DNA of 64,000 nt from Anaerolineales bacterium (GTDB lineage: Bacteria; Chloroflexota; Anaerolineae; Anaerolineales; JABWBV01): contig JACKAX010000013.1 of NCBI GenBank assembly GCA_020634875.1, positions 1 through 64,000 of the forward strand, given 5' to 3'. The notes under the pieces were generated by a model. It saw only the letters and a list, made by a program, of their open reading frames with translations. It had not been told where the DNA came from and searched no databases. Shown here piece after piece: positions 18,242-26,274 of the stretch. Position 1 is the first letter of the stretch, and each line of letters begins with the position of its first letter. The translations under genes were made by a program, and so were the position numbers.

Positions 18242-18268
18242 TACCCTACCCCCCTGGGGGGGGTGTTG
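18242..18268 (-). promoter_or_regulatory. CsoR operator candidate
   Basis: The quasi-palindrome TACCCTACCCCCCTGGGG continues into a G-tract and GTGTT. It has the form of known CsoR sites (C-tract facing G-tract with TA-rich ends) and covers the predicted transcription start of the csoR operon. Confidence 0.75.
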
Positions 18269-18271
18269 GTT

Positions 18272-18300
18272 AATATATCAAATGGGGAAATGGGTGTCAA
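18272..18300 (-). promoter_or_regulatory. Strong sigma70 promoter of csoR-copZ-copA
   Basis: On the minus strand TTGACA (18300-18295) is followed by exactly 17 bp and TATATT (18277-18272). The operator begins 4 bp downstream. Confidence 0.85.
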
Positions 18301-18370
18301 GAGGGGAGAAAATGCCTGAAAAAGATCTTCTGATGTGATAAATTTCCTGCTTGTGATTGGGGCTTGCGTG

Positions 18371-18376
18371 TATAAT
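18371..18376 (+). promoter_or_regulatory. Possible -10 element for the TIGR03032-type gene
   Basis: A perfect TATAAT lies 84 bp before the ATG at 18460. No clear -35 is seen at the right spacing. Confidence 0.4.
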
Positions 18377-18459
18377 TCCGTTCATCCTGTTTAGGACATG
18401 TTTCTTCTCGGAGCAGATCCTATTTCCCCTCGTCTGCTTCTCCTACAATTGACACTTCG

Positions 18460-19554
18460 ATGGCTGACAAAACCTCAACAAATTCTGAAACGCCGAATCC
18501 TTTGCGGAGTGTTTATACTTCCAATTTGCCGGGGATTTTGGCACAGTTGGGGATTTCACTCGCGGTTTCGACGTATCAGGCTGGGAAGGTGATTTTGATT
18601 CGGAATGACAGCGGGGTGATTAATACGCATTTTCGGAATTTCCACAAACCGATGGGGATCGCGACCGATCCAGGCGCGAATCGTTTGACGATCGGGGGTG
18701 CGAACACGGTCTGGTATTACCGGAATATGCCCGCGGTGGCGGCGAAAGTAGAGCCGGTGGGGAAGCACGATGCCTGTTATTTGCCCCGTGAGATTCATGT
18801 GACCGGCGATATTGATATTCACGAGATGGCGTATGATGCACAGGGGCAATTGTTGGTGGTCAATACGAAGTTTTGTGCGTTGTGTACCCTCGATCCTGAA
18901 CACAGTTTTAATCCGGTGTGGCGTCCGTCATTTGTCACGGCGCTGGCTCCGCAAGACCGCTGCCATTTAAACGGGTTGGCGATGGTGAATGGGAAGCCGA
19001 AATTTGTCACCGCGTTGGGGGAAACGGACACGCCGGGGGGGTGGCGAGAAAACAAAAGGAGCGGGGGGGTGATCATGGATGTGGCGACGAACGAAATTCT
19101 CTTGCGTGGGCTTTCGATGCCCCATTCGCCGCGCTGGTACAACGACCGGTTGTGGGTCTTGGAATCGGGGCAGGGGAGTCTCGCATCAGTGGATTTACAA
19201 ATGAGTGAATGGCACACGGTTTGTCAGTTGCCAGGTTTCACGCGGGGGATCAGTTTTGTGGGGCCGTTGGCGTTTATTGGACTTTCGCAGGTGAGGGAGT
19301 CGGCGGTGTTTTCAGGGATTCCGTTGGTCGAGCGGGTGCAGGAACGCACCTGCGGGGTGTGGGTTGTGAATATCCAGACCGGGCAGACGGTTGGGTTTTT
19401 GCGGTTTGAGGCGGGGGTACAGGAGATTTTTGCGGTGCAGGTGCTCCCCGCGCGTTTCCCAGAGATGTTGGAATGGCAGGATAAGTTGTTGATGAATTCG
19501 TATGTCGTGCCTGATGCGGCTTTGAAAGATGTGCCGGGAATGGGCGAGAAATAA
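18460..19554 (+). CDS. TIGR03032 family protein (beta-propeller-like, unknown function)
   Basis: This 364-aa protein resembles TIGR03032: SNLPGILAQLGISLAVSTYQAGKV at the start, then GIATDPGANRLTIG, DIDIHEMAYDAQGQLLVVNT, a CHLNGLAM motif, SMPHSPRWYNDRLWVLESGQG and GFTRGISFVGPLAFIGLSQVRE. The repeated short strand blocks suggest a six-bladed propeller. No signal peptide is seen. Members often stand beside surface-protein or polysaccharide genes; here a family of beta-helix surface proteins follows on the same strand. The reaction is unknown. Confidence 0.8.
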   Translation: MADKTSTNSETPNPLRSVYTSNLPGILAQLGISLAVSTYQAGKVILIRNDSGVINTHFRNFHKPMGIATDPGANRLTIGGANTVWYYRNMPAVAAKVEPVGKHDACYLPREIHVTGDIDIHEMAYDAQGQLLVVNTKFCALCTLDPEHSFNPVWRPSFVTALAPQDRCHLNGLAMVNGKPKFVTALGETDTPGGWRENKRSGGVIMDVATNEILLRGLSMPHSPRWYNDRLWVLESGQGSLASVDLQMSEWHTVCQLPGFTRGISFVGPLAFIGLSQVRESAVFSGIPLVERVQERTCGVWVVNIQTGQTVGFLRFEAGVQEIFAVQVLPARFPEMLEWQDKLLMNSYVVPDAALKDVPGMGEK

Positions 19555-19579
19555 TTAACGTTGAAGTTCGGATAAAGGA

Positions 19580-21355
19580 ATGGATCGGCAAACGGCGAAA
19601 ACCCTAAGACAGCTCTGGAATGCTCAAATCCGTCAGCTTGCGGCGCGGAACCCCCGATTGGCAAGGCAGGTGTGGAAAAATCCGCGAAAATATTTTGCCC
19701 GATTTGTAGAGATATATCAGCATGTGTCAAACTTGCCGCGTAAATTGCGGCGTAAGTTTTTGGGGCGGTTGGCAACTACCTTAGCCGGGGGCGCGATGCT
19801 TCTGACCTTAGGCGGGATGACCCTAGCTGCGCCAACGGCGACAATTACGGTGGATGGAGGTGTTTGTACGCTCGCGGAAGCAATCGATTCGGCAAACAAT
19901 GATAATGCCGCGGGGAATGGGTGCGTGGATGGGGATGGAGCCGATATGCTTGAACTCCAGTCAAATGTGACGTTGAATGCTGAATTACCTTCTATCTCCA
20001 GCGAAATTACCATTAATGGAAATGGTCATACGATTGATGGGGGGAATGCCTTTCGAGGGGTAAATGTGGCTTTCGGGGGTAGTTTAACGATAAATGAACT
20101 CATCATTACAGGCGGGGTAGCGGCAGAGACTGGCGGTGGACTTAATAATAACGGTACGGTGATCATTAATAAAAGCACGATAACTGGAAATGCGGCAGAT
20201 TTGGGCGGAGGTCTCTATAATTATGGCACGATGGTGTTAACGAATAGCACGGTGAGTGGAAATATGGCAAATGATGGAGGCGGTTTATACAATGCTGGGG
20301 TTTTAACCTTGAACAGTAGCACGGTCACAGGGAATACAGCCGCAAATGGTGGTGGAGGAATTTTTGACTTTTACGGTGATCTTTTCTTAAACCGCAGTCT
20401 CATTACTGGTAATCACGCGACATCTGGCTATGGAGAAGTCCATAATGTCTCGGGGACGGTCTATACAAACAACTTTAATGTGGTCGGTTATGGGAATTCT
20501 TCCCGTTCAAACATTTCTCTGGGACCCTCTGACCTGGTTCCTGTGGGTGCGGTGACGACTGTCTTAAATCCTACCCTGGCGAACAACGGTGGCCCAACTT
20601 TAACCCACGCCCTGGTTTCAAGCAGTATCGCAATTGATACAAGTCCAAATGGGGATTGTGCCGCTTCTCCTATCTCTGGCCAGGATCAGCGCGGATATAT
20701 CCGAAATGCAGATGGGAACGGGATACCTTCCACCCACGAATGTGATACAGGCGCGTATGAATTCGGCGCGACTGTTCCAACGCCTACGGCAACGCCAACG
20801 GTTACTCTCACCCCAACCGCTACGCTTACACCCACAAGTACCCAAACACATACCCCCACACAAACGGGTACTCCAACCTTTACGCCAACCCCAACCAAAA
20901 CTTCAACGGCAAGCTCCACCCCAACAAACACGCCCTCCAACACCCCTACCCGTACCCCCACAGCCACCTCAACCTTTACATCCACGCCTACCAAAACTTC
21001 AACACCTAGTCCTACCGCAACCCTAACCCCTGTTAACACACCCTCGGCTACCTCAACCTCCACACTTACCCCTACGAATACCGTAACGCAAACCCCAACT
21101 CAAACGCCTTCCTCAACTTTTGGCCCATCTCCTACGGACACCTCTACAATTACAGTAACGCCTACTCTTACACCATCGAATACCTCGACTCAAACGCTAA
21201 CCCCGACGAGTACAGTTTCCCCAACCTTGACAGGCACCCTCACAAATACACCAACATCCACGGGAACCTTTACTCCCACCCCGAAAGTAACCCCTACCCC
21301 GACAAAAACGCCGCCCCCTGGCACTCACGTTTATATCCCCCTAATTTATCGTTAG
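19580..21355 (+). CDS. Secreted right-handed beta-helix protein with Thr/Pro stalk
   Basis: Residues 1-70 are a basic leader (RNPRLARQVWKN, NLPRKLRRKF) before a hydrophobic signal segment ending near LAAP. Then comes a CSLREA-like start (CTLAEAIDSANND) and short repeats with GGGLYN and NSTVSGN/NSTITGN turns, typical of a parallel beta helix. A PTPT-type stalk of about 180 residues follows, ending in HVYIPLIYR. It is likely displayed on the cell surface. The next gene is a longer paralogue with nearly the same leader. An AAAGGA site precedes the ATG. Confidence 0.8.
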   Translation: MDRQTAKTLRQLWNAQIRQLAARNPRLARQVWKNPRKYFARFVEIYQHVSNLPRKLRRKFLGRLATTLAGGAMLLTLGGMTLAAPTATITVDGGVCTLAEAIDSANNDNAAGNGCVDGDGADMLELQSNVTLNAELPSISSEITINGNGHTIDGGNAFRGVNVAFGGSLTINELIITGGVAAETGGGLNNNGTVIINKSTITGNAADLGGGLYNYGTMVLTNSTVSGNMANDGGGLYNAGVLTLNSSTVTGNTAANGGGGIFDFYGDLFLNRSLITGNHATSGYGEVHNVSGTVYTNNFNVVGYGNSSRSNISLGPSDLVPVGAVTTVLNPTLANNGGPTLTHALVSSSIAIDTSPNGDCAASPISGQDQRGYIRNADGNGIPSTHECDTGAYEFGATVPTPTATPTVTLTPTATLTPTSTQTHTPTQTGTPTFTPTPTKTSTASSTPTNTPSNTPTRTPTATSTFTSTPTKTSTPSPTATLTPVNTPSATSTSTLTPTNTVTQTPTQTPSSTFGPSPTDTSTITVTPTLTPSNTSTQTLTPTSTVSPTLTGTLTNTPTSTGTFTPTPKVTPTPTKTPPPGTHVYIPLIYR

Positions 21356-21437
21356 GAAAATAGGTACGTTCTCAACCGCGCAGTTCCTTTTGTGTTAATC
21401 CCGCAAGGGTTGAAAAAAATAGAACTAGGAGAAAGAA

Positions 21438-24359
21438 ATGGATAAGCAAGCAAATGAATCCCTCAGACATATATGGCATGCCCAAGTTCGCCAACTCGCG
21501 GCGCGTAATCCCCGTTTGGCCAGGCAATTGTGGCAGAACCGGCAAGTTTATTTTTCCAGATTCGTGGATGCATACCGACAAGTGGCGAATCTGCCGCGCA
21601 AGATTCGTCGTAAGTATTTGAGGCAACTAGCGACAACAATCGTTGGGGCAGCGATGTTGTTAGCGTTGGGGGTACGCGGGATCCCCACACACGCTGCACC
21701 GATGGCAACGATTACAGTGGATGGGGCGGTTTGTACGTTGGAGGAAGCGATAGATTCAGCCAATAATGATGATGCTGCCGGAAATGGGTGTTTGGACGGG
21801 AACGGGGCGGATGTGCTTGAATTGCAAGTAGATGCAAATTTAGCCTCGGTATTACCCTTTATTACCAGCGAAATTACCTTGAATGGCAATGGGCATACAA
21901 TTGACGGAGGTGATTCTTATCAAGTGTTTTATGTGGCCCCTACAGGGACTTTGACAGTGAATGAAGTCATCATTACAGGTGGAGCTGCGCCAGGCGATAT
22001 TGGCGGGGGTATCAATAATAATGGGACAATAACAATCAATAACAGCACCCTCACTGGGAATTCGGCGGAATGGGGGGGAGGGCTTTACAATTTCGGCTCG
22101 ATGGTGTTAAACAACAGCACGGTAAGTGGTAATTCTGCAGGCTCAAAAGGAGGAGGCTTATATAATACCGGCACCTTGACTTTGAATAACAGCACGATTA
22201 CAGGAAATACGGCTCTTGAGGGGGGAGGAATCTATAATTATCGTGCAGACCTTATCCTGAACCGTAGTTTGATCTCTGGAAATTCGGCAACGGTAGGTCT
22301 AGCAGAAGTACATAATGGAGGTACAGGAACCGTTTTTACGAATAATTTCAATGTAGTTGGTTACGGTAATTCCTCTCGTTCAAACATTTCTTTGGGCGCG
22401 TCAGATTTTGTTCCCTTGGGCGCTTTGAATACTGTTTTGGATACTAACCTGACGGATAACGGCGGTTTGACGCCTACCCATGCCTTATTTTATGGAAGCC
22501 CAGCAATTGACATAGTTCCCACCGGAGACAGTGGAGCCTATGATCAACGCGGCTATGCACGGGATATGGATGGGGATGCCATTATGTCCAGCCATGAGGG
22601 GGACGCAGGCGCATTTGAATACACTTTGCCCTCCTCCTCTGCCGAAGTACGAATTAATGGCACAGAATGTGATCTGGCCGATGCGATTATTGTGGCGAAT
22701 ACAAACAATCCCTATGGTACTTGTTCCGCGACAGGTAACTTAGGCGCCGATACCATCGTTTTGCTAAAAAACATTGTTCTTCCAGGCACATTGCCCGATG
22801 TTACTTCTGAAATCACTTTATATGGAAACGGACATTATCTAAGCGGGGACAATACTTATCAGGTGTTGGTTACGCAAAGCTCTGGCAATTTGACGTTGAA
22901 TCATATCACCCTGAAAGATGGATATTCGTCGTACAATGGTGGATGTATCAAAAATGATGGTTTGCTTACTCTGAATATCAGTCTCGTGACGGGATGTTAT
23001 ACCCCCTTCTCTGGCGGTGGTATCCGAAACGATGGAAATCTTGTGCTAAATGATAGTGTGGTGAGTAATAACAATGCAGGGTATTATGGGGGCGGAATTT
23101 TTAATAATGGAACCGTGACATTGAACCACAGCCAATTGAGCGGGAATACAGCAAATTTGTATTGGGGTGGGGGTATCTCTAGCAATTCATCATTAACCAT
23201 TAAATATAGTATTGTCAGTAACAACCAGGCTGCCGGTGGGGGCGGCGGCATTCATCTTGGATCTGGTAACTTGATCATGAGAGGAAGTATGATCTCTAGC
23301 AATACAACTGTAGGCTATGGTGGCGGGATTGCGAGTTATGGTAGTTCGGTGCTCATAGAGAATAGTACTATCACCCAAAATACGGCAGGCAATTCTGGCG
23401 GTGGCATTGCAGGCGTAGCCACCTTAAACAACAGTACGATAACTGGCAATTTAGCAAATCGAGGCGGGGGTCTCTTCCTTCCCGGTGGTACAACAACCTT
23501 GCACCGGAGCCTGATCTCTGGCAATAACGCCACCTCAACTGGGAATGAAATTTATGGGCCTGTAACGGCGAATGATTACAATGTGATTGGTTACAATAAT
23601 TCACCTCGCTCTACGAATTTCACACCTGGTGCAAACGATATTATCCCCACTGCCTCTATATATCTTGCTGACATTCTAGACCCCACCCTCGCTGACAACG
23701 GCGGCCCCACCCCCACCCATGCGATAATCGCGGGAAGTCCGGCGATTGACGTAACATCTTCTGGCTGTCCGACAATTGACCAGCGCGGGGCAGTGCGTAG
23801 TTATGGCACAGGTTGTGATGCGGGGGCCGTCGAAGCGCGCGAAATCCTCACCTGGGGCGATTGTACGAGTGGCCCTGTCTTGAGCGGTTCCTATGACTTC
23901 AATTTCCTGGCAAGTGGTCATATATTTACAGTAGATATTAACAGTGCCAGCGATCTCACCTGTATCACCATTGAAGAGATGGGGCCTGGGGCAGGACATC
24001 TCCTGGGAACCTCGGCGATTAAGAACTCCAATAATTGGTGGCACATCAAAGGTAACAATACTACCCCCTTTGACCTTAACCTGACCATCCCGGCCGGTTT
24101 TCATCCCAGCCTGGGCGATAAAGTATGCCGGTGGAATGGAGATACTTGGGACTGTGGGGCAGATAGTATGACCACCACCCACATTACTCGTAATCATGTC
24201 ACCGTTTTTTCAGATTGGGCCACCAGCATCGAAACCCCTACTGCTATCACTCTCCAACAATTGCAGGCTTCGCCGCAAACTCGGAGCGGTTGGCTCGCCG
24301 CGTTGGTGGGCCTGGTCACGTTAGGCTTGGGTATGTTGGGACTGCGGAAGAAGAATTAA
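21438..24359 (+). CDS. Large beta-helix surface protein with C-terminal membrane anchor
   Basis: This 973-aa paralogue of the preceding gene shares the leader (QLAARNPRLARQLWQN, NLPRKIRRKYLRQLATT), the CTLEEAIDSANNDDAAGNGC start and the parallel beta-helix repeats. A second CSLREA-like unit (CDLADAIIVANTNN) starts near residue 410 and begins a second helix block. There is no Thr/Pro stalk. Instead the C-terminus ends with a hydrophobic helix and basic tail (WLAALVGLVTLGLGMLGLRKKN), as in sorted or membrane-anchored surface proteins. AGGAGAAAGAA precedes the ATG. The pair looks like a tandem duplication with exchanged C-termini. Confidence 0.8.
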   Translation: MDKQANESLRHIWHAQVRQLAARNPRLARQLWQNRQVYFSRFVDAYRQVANLPRKIRRKYLRQLATTIVGAAMLLALGVRGIPTHAAPMATITVDGAVCTLEEAIDSANNDDAAGNGCLDGNGADVLELQVDANLASVLPFITSEITLNGNGHTIDGGDSYQVFYVAPTGTLTVNEVIITGGAAPGDIGGGINNNGTITINNSTLTGNSAEWGGGLYNFGSMVLNNSTVSGNSAGSKGGGLYNTGTLTLNNSTITGNTALEGGGIYNYRADLILNRSLISGNSATVGLAEVHNGGTGTVFTNNFNVVGYGNSSRSNISLGASDFVPLGALNTVLDTNLTDNGGLTPTHALFYGSPAIDIVPTGDSGAYDQRGYARDMDGDAIMSSHEGDAGAFEYTLPSSSAEVRINGTECDLADAIIVANTNNPYGTCSATGNLGADTIVLLKNIVLPGTLPDVTSEITLYGNGHYLSGDNTYQVLVTQSSGNLTLNHITLKDGYSSYNGGCIKNDGLLTLNISLVTGCYTPFSGGGIRNDGNLVLNDSVVSNNNAGYYGGGIFNNGTVTLNHSQLSGNTANLYWGGGISSNSSLTIKYSIVSNNQAAGGGGGIHLGSGNLIMRGSMISSNTTVGYGGGIASYGSSVLIENSTITQNTAGNSGGGIAGVATLNNSTITGNLANRGGGLFLPGGTTTLHRSLISGNNATSTGNEIYGPVTANDYNVIGYNNSPRSTNFTPGANDIIPTASIYLADILDPTLADNGGPTPTHAIIAGSPAIDVTSSGCPTIDQRGAVRSYGTGCDAGAVEAREILTWGDCTSGPVLSGSYDFNFLASGHIFTVDINSASDLTCITIEEMGPGAGHLLGTSAIKNSNNWWHIKGNNTTPFDLNLTIPAGFHPSLGDKVCRWNGDTWDCGADSMTTTHITRNHVTVFSDWATSIETPTAITLQQLQASPQTRSGWLAALVGLVTLGLGMLGLRKKN

Positions 24360-24363
24360 TCCA

Positions 24364-24405
24364 CAAAAAAAGCGGGTGGGCGATTTCGCCCACCCGCTTT
24401 TTTTA
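24364..24405. terminator. Bidirectional intrinsic terminator
   Basis: A 12-bp stem (AGCGGGTGGGCG and complement) with loop ATTT stands between an A-run and a T-run, serving the beta-helix gene and the convergent thioredoxin-like operon. Confidence 0.92.
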
Positions 24406-24412
24406 GATGACG

Positions 24413-24877
24413 TCAATTCAACGCTTCATCAAACTTTGTCCGTAAATCGGCCTCCGCGACAGTTCCACTCCACTTGTACAAAATATTCCCGTCTGCGTCG
24501 AGCAACACATAATAGGGTCGTCCGACATATGCCAGTTCGTCCATCCACGCTTTGGTTGCGGGATCATCAATATCGAGAAAAGTAAAGACCATCCGGTCAC
24601 CGTATTCATTCTTCAACCCATGCACGATGGGGGCCATTTTTTGGCAGGTCGTTCACCAATAGGCGAAAAATTCGATTAACTGCACTTTGCCTGTCGAGAG
24701 TTGTACCGTGCCCGGCTCGGTAGCAACCAGTTGGTCAAGCGAAAAGGGCTGGGCGGCTTCTTTGGAGGGGGCCACCTCCACCTCACCGGTTTGAGAATCT
24801 GCCTGGGGAGTGCCTCCGCACGCAGTCAGCCCCAATAAGAACAACGAAAAAAGCAAGGGTAGCCAAAAACGTTTCAT
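24413..24877 (-). CDS. Probable selenoprotein: thioredoxin-fold lipoprotein with UxxC site (copy 2)
   Basis: Read through the in-frame TGA at 24655-24653, this is one 154-aa protein. It has signal peptide and lipobox LLGLTAC, a short linker, then a thioredoxin fold: VQLIEFFAYW, the TGA codon, TTC, QKMAPIVHGL, FTFLDIDD and the cis-Pro site GRPYYVLLD. TGA sits exactly where the first Cys of WCxxC belongs, at residue 75, giving W-U-T-T-C. The frame is intact on both sides. TGA is an ordinary stop in other genes here (for example at 2030 and 43773), so a changed code is unlikely. The ATG lies 2 bp after the stop of the upstream paralogue. The alternative is a recent nonsense mutation, which the paralogue argues against. 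Confidence 0.85.
24617..24631 (-). promoter_or_regulatory. Candidate bacterial SECIS hairpin (copy 2)
   Basis: On the minus strand CCCAT and ATGGG pair around loop CGTGC. The loop lies about 26 nt after the TGA and has a G in its first two bases, as in bacterial SECIS elements. The same 15 bases occur at the same distance in the paralogue. The stem is short. Confidence 0.5.
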
Positions 24878-24879
24878 CT

Positions 24880-25536
24880 TTACTCCAAAGCGCTGATCAA
24901 TGCCGCTTCCAACTCATCTTGGCGGACATATCCAATCCATTGCTGGATAACGTTGCCCTCCCCATCCAGCAGAAGGATGTGAGGTTGGTAATAGAAAGCA
25001 AGTGCATCTTGAAAAATTTGGGTGTTATCGTCATCAATATCCAGATACACAAAATTCATCTGGCCTTTGTACTTATCTTCTAACCCATGCACGATGGGCG
25101 CCATCGAGCGGCAGACCGGTCACCAAAAGGCGAAAAATTCAACCAACTGCACTTTCCCCGATGCCAGACTGACCCCTGAAGGATCGGTGGCGTGAAGTTC
25201 CGGGTTACCCAGTTGCGTTGGATCGCCGGAACTCTCTGATACCGCTTCGGTCGGGGTTGTCTCTGTTGGCACGCCCTCTGCGGGGGTGCCTTCTGGAAGG
25301 GTGGCGCTCACCGTTTCTGTAGGAGACACACGATCTGGCGTATCCGTAGGATTAGCGGGTATGTCTGTGGGGGCTTCAGCCTCAGCGGTTGGGGGCGCCT
25401 CCGTTTCCGCGGGGATGGTAATTTGGGTGGGAGTATGTGTCGGGAGTTTTGGGACTTGCACAGTCGGAAAAGCTTGCGCGCAACCCGTTAGAGCAAATAC
25501 CAGCCCGACCCCTAAAATCCATTTTTTAATTCTCAT
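24880..25536 (-). CDS. Probable selenoprotein: thioredoxin-fold lipoprotein with UxxC site (copy 1)
   Basis: Read through TGA at 25122-25120, this is one 218-aa protein. It has signal peptide and lipobox FALTGC, a Thr/Pro/Glu/Ala-rich linker of about 90 residues, then the thioredoxin fold: VQLVEFFAFW, the TGA codon, PVC, RSMAPIVHGL, FVYLDIDD and the cis-Pro site YQPHILLLD. Sec would be residue 139 and form W-U-P-V-C. It is the first gene of a two-gene operon with a paralogue that has TGA at the same place. It probably acts as a lipid-anchored thiol-disulfide oxidoreductase. A Cys-type TlpA (WCGPC) is encoded divergently next to it. The Sec insertion genes are not in this window. Confidence 0.85.
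25084..25098 (-). promoter_or_regulatory. Candidate bacterial SECIS hairpin (copy 1)
   Basis: The same 15 bases as in copy 2 (CCCAT, loop CGTGC, ATGGG) sit at the same distance after the TGA. It also encodes the shared PIVHG segment, so protein conservation alone could partly explain the identity. Confidence 0.5.
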
Positions 25537-25607
25537 AGTACCTCTTCAAAGAAATATTTCAATCTATCATACCGTCAAAATCTTACTAAAAAATTAATTC
25601 CTTTTTC

Positions 25608-25636
25608 TTGACACCTCGTTCCCTCCTCCGTAAACT
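25608..25636 (+). promoter_or_regulatory. Sigma70 promoter of the tlpA-lgt-folB operon
   Basis: TTGACA (25608-25613), 17 bp, TAAACT (25631-25636). The ATG at 25648 is only 11 bp after the -10, so the transcript would have almost no leader. Confidence 0.6.
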
Positions 25637-25647
25637 TGCCATTACTT

Positions 25648-26208
25648 ATGCCGAAAAAACTGACTCCCTACCATCTCTTCGCCCTTATGCTTCTCCTTGC
25701 AGGTGCCATCTGGATCGTTCTCACCGCTGCTATTCCCGGAACCACCACTCAGGGCAAAATTCCTGCCCCCCGCGCGGGTTTTCTCGCCCCGGACTTTACC
25801 CTCACTACGGCGGATGGGAATACCATTACCCTCTCAGAATTGCGCGGCCATCCTGTCATTGTCAACCTTTGGGCGAGTTGGTGTGGCCCATGCCGTGCCG
25901 AAATGCCTGCCCTCCAACGCGTTCACGAAACCTACAAAGACACCGGGCTCCTGCTCCTTGCCGTGAACGCCACCCCGCAGGATAGCGAAGCCGCCGCCCT
26001 CACCTTTGCCACCGAGCTGGGGCTTACCTTTCCCATTCTCTTTGATGCCGCAGGCGAAGTCTCTCGTCTCTACGAGTTGCGTGCCCTCCCCAGCACCTAT
26101 TTCATCGGTCCTGATGGTACCATTCAAGAAGTTGTGATCGGTGGTCCTATGGCCGAAGCCCTTCTTCGCACTCGGGTTGAACAACTATTAGCGTTGGTGG
26201 ATGAGTGA
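25648..26208 (+). CDS. TlpA-like thiol-disulfide oxidoreductase (membrane-anchored)
   Basis: One N-terminal membrane helix (about residues 5-28) anchors a TlpA/ResA-type thioredoxin domain: APDFTLTTADGNTITLSELRG, active site WASWCGPCRAEMP, and cis-Pro region LPSTYFIG. It is 186 aa from ATG 25648; a TTG at 25636 would add four residues. It would reduce or form disulfides outside the membrane, for example in cytochrome c maturation. It is transcribed away from the two UxxC lipoproteins and towards a downstream Lgt homologue. Confidence 0.9.
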   Translation: MPKKLTPYHLFALMLLLAGAIWIVLTAAIPGTTTQGKIPAPRAGFLAPDFTLTTADGNTITLSELRGHPVIVNLWASWCGPCRAEMPALQRVHETYKDTGLLLLAVNATPQDSEAAALTFATELGLTFPILFDAAGEVSRLYELRALPSTYFIGPDGTIQEVVIGGPMAEALLRTRVEQLLALVDE

Positions 26209-26274
26209 TAGAGTGAATGCCTGTCACTTATCATTTCATCTCCCACGTATTATTTATCATTCGATATTTTCACC

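Noticed and set aside
20780..21330. Thr/Pro codon repeats as a DNA minisatellite of its own interest
   Set aside because: The repeats vary at the DNA level and keep the Thr-Pro pattern, as in ordinary stalk-encoding sequence.
24653..25122. TGA as a Trp codon (altered genetic code)
   Set aside because: TGA ends other normal-length genes in the window (for example at 2030, 43773 and in the fchA gene), and TGG is used for Trp throughout.
24413..25536. Reading the thioredoxin-like genes as pseudogenes or as four short genes
   Set aside because: Both copies have TGA at the same catalytic codon with intact frames before and after, so a shared Sec codon explains the pattern better than two separate nonsense mutations.
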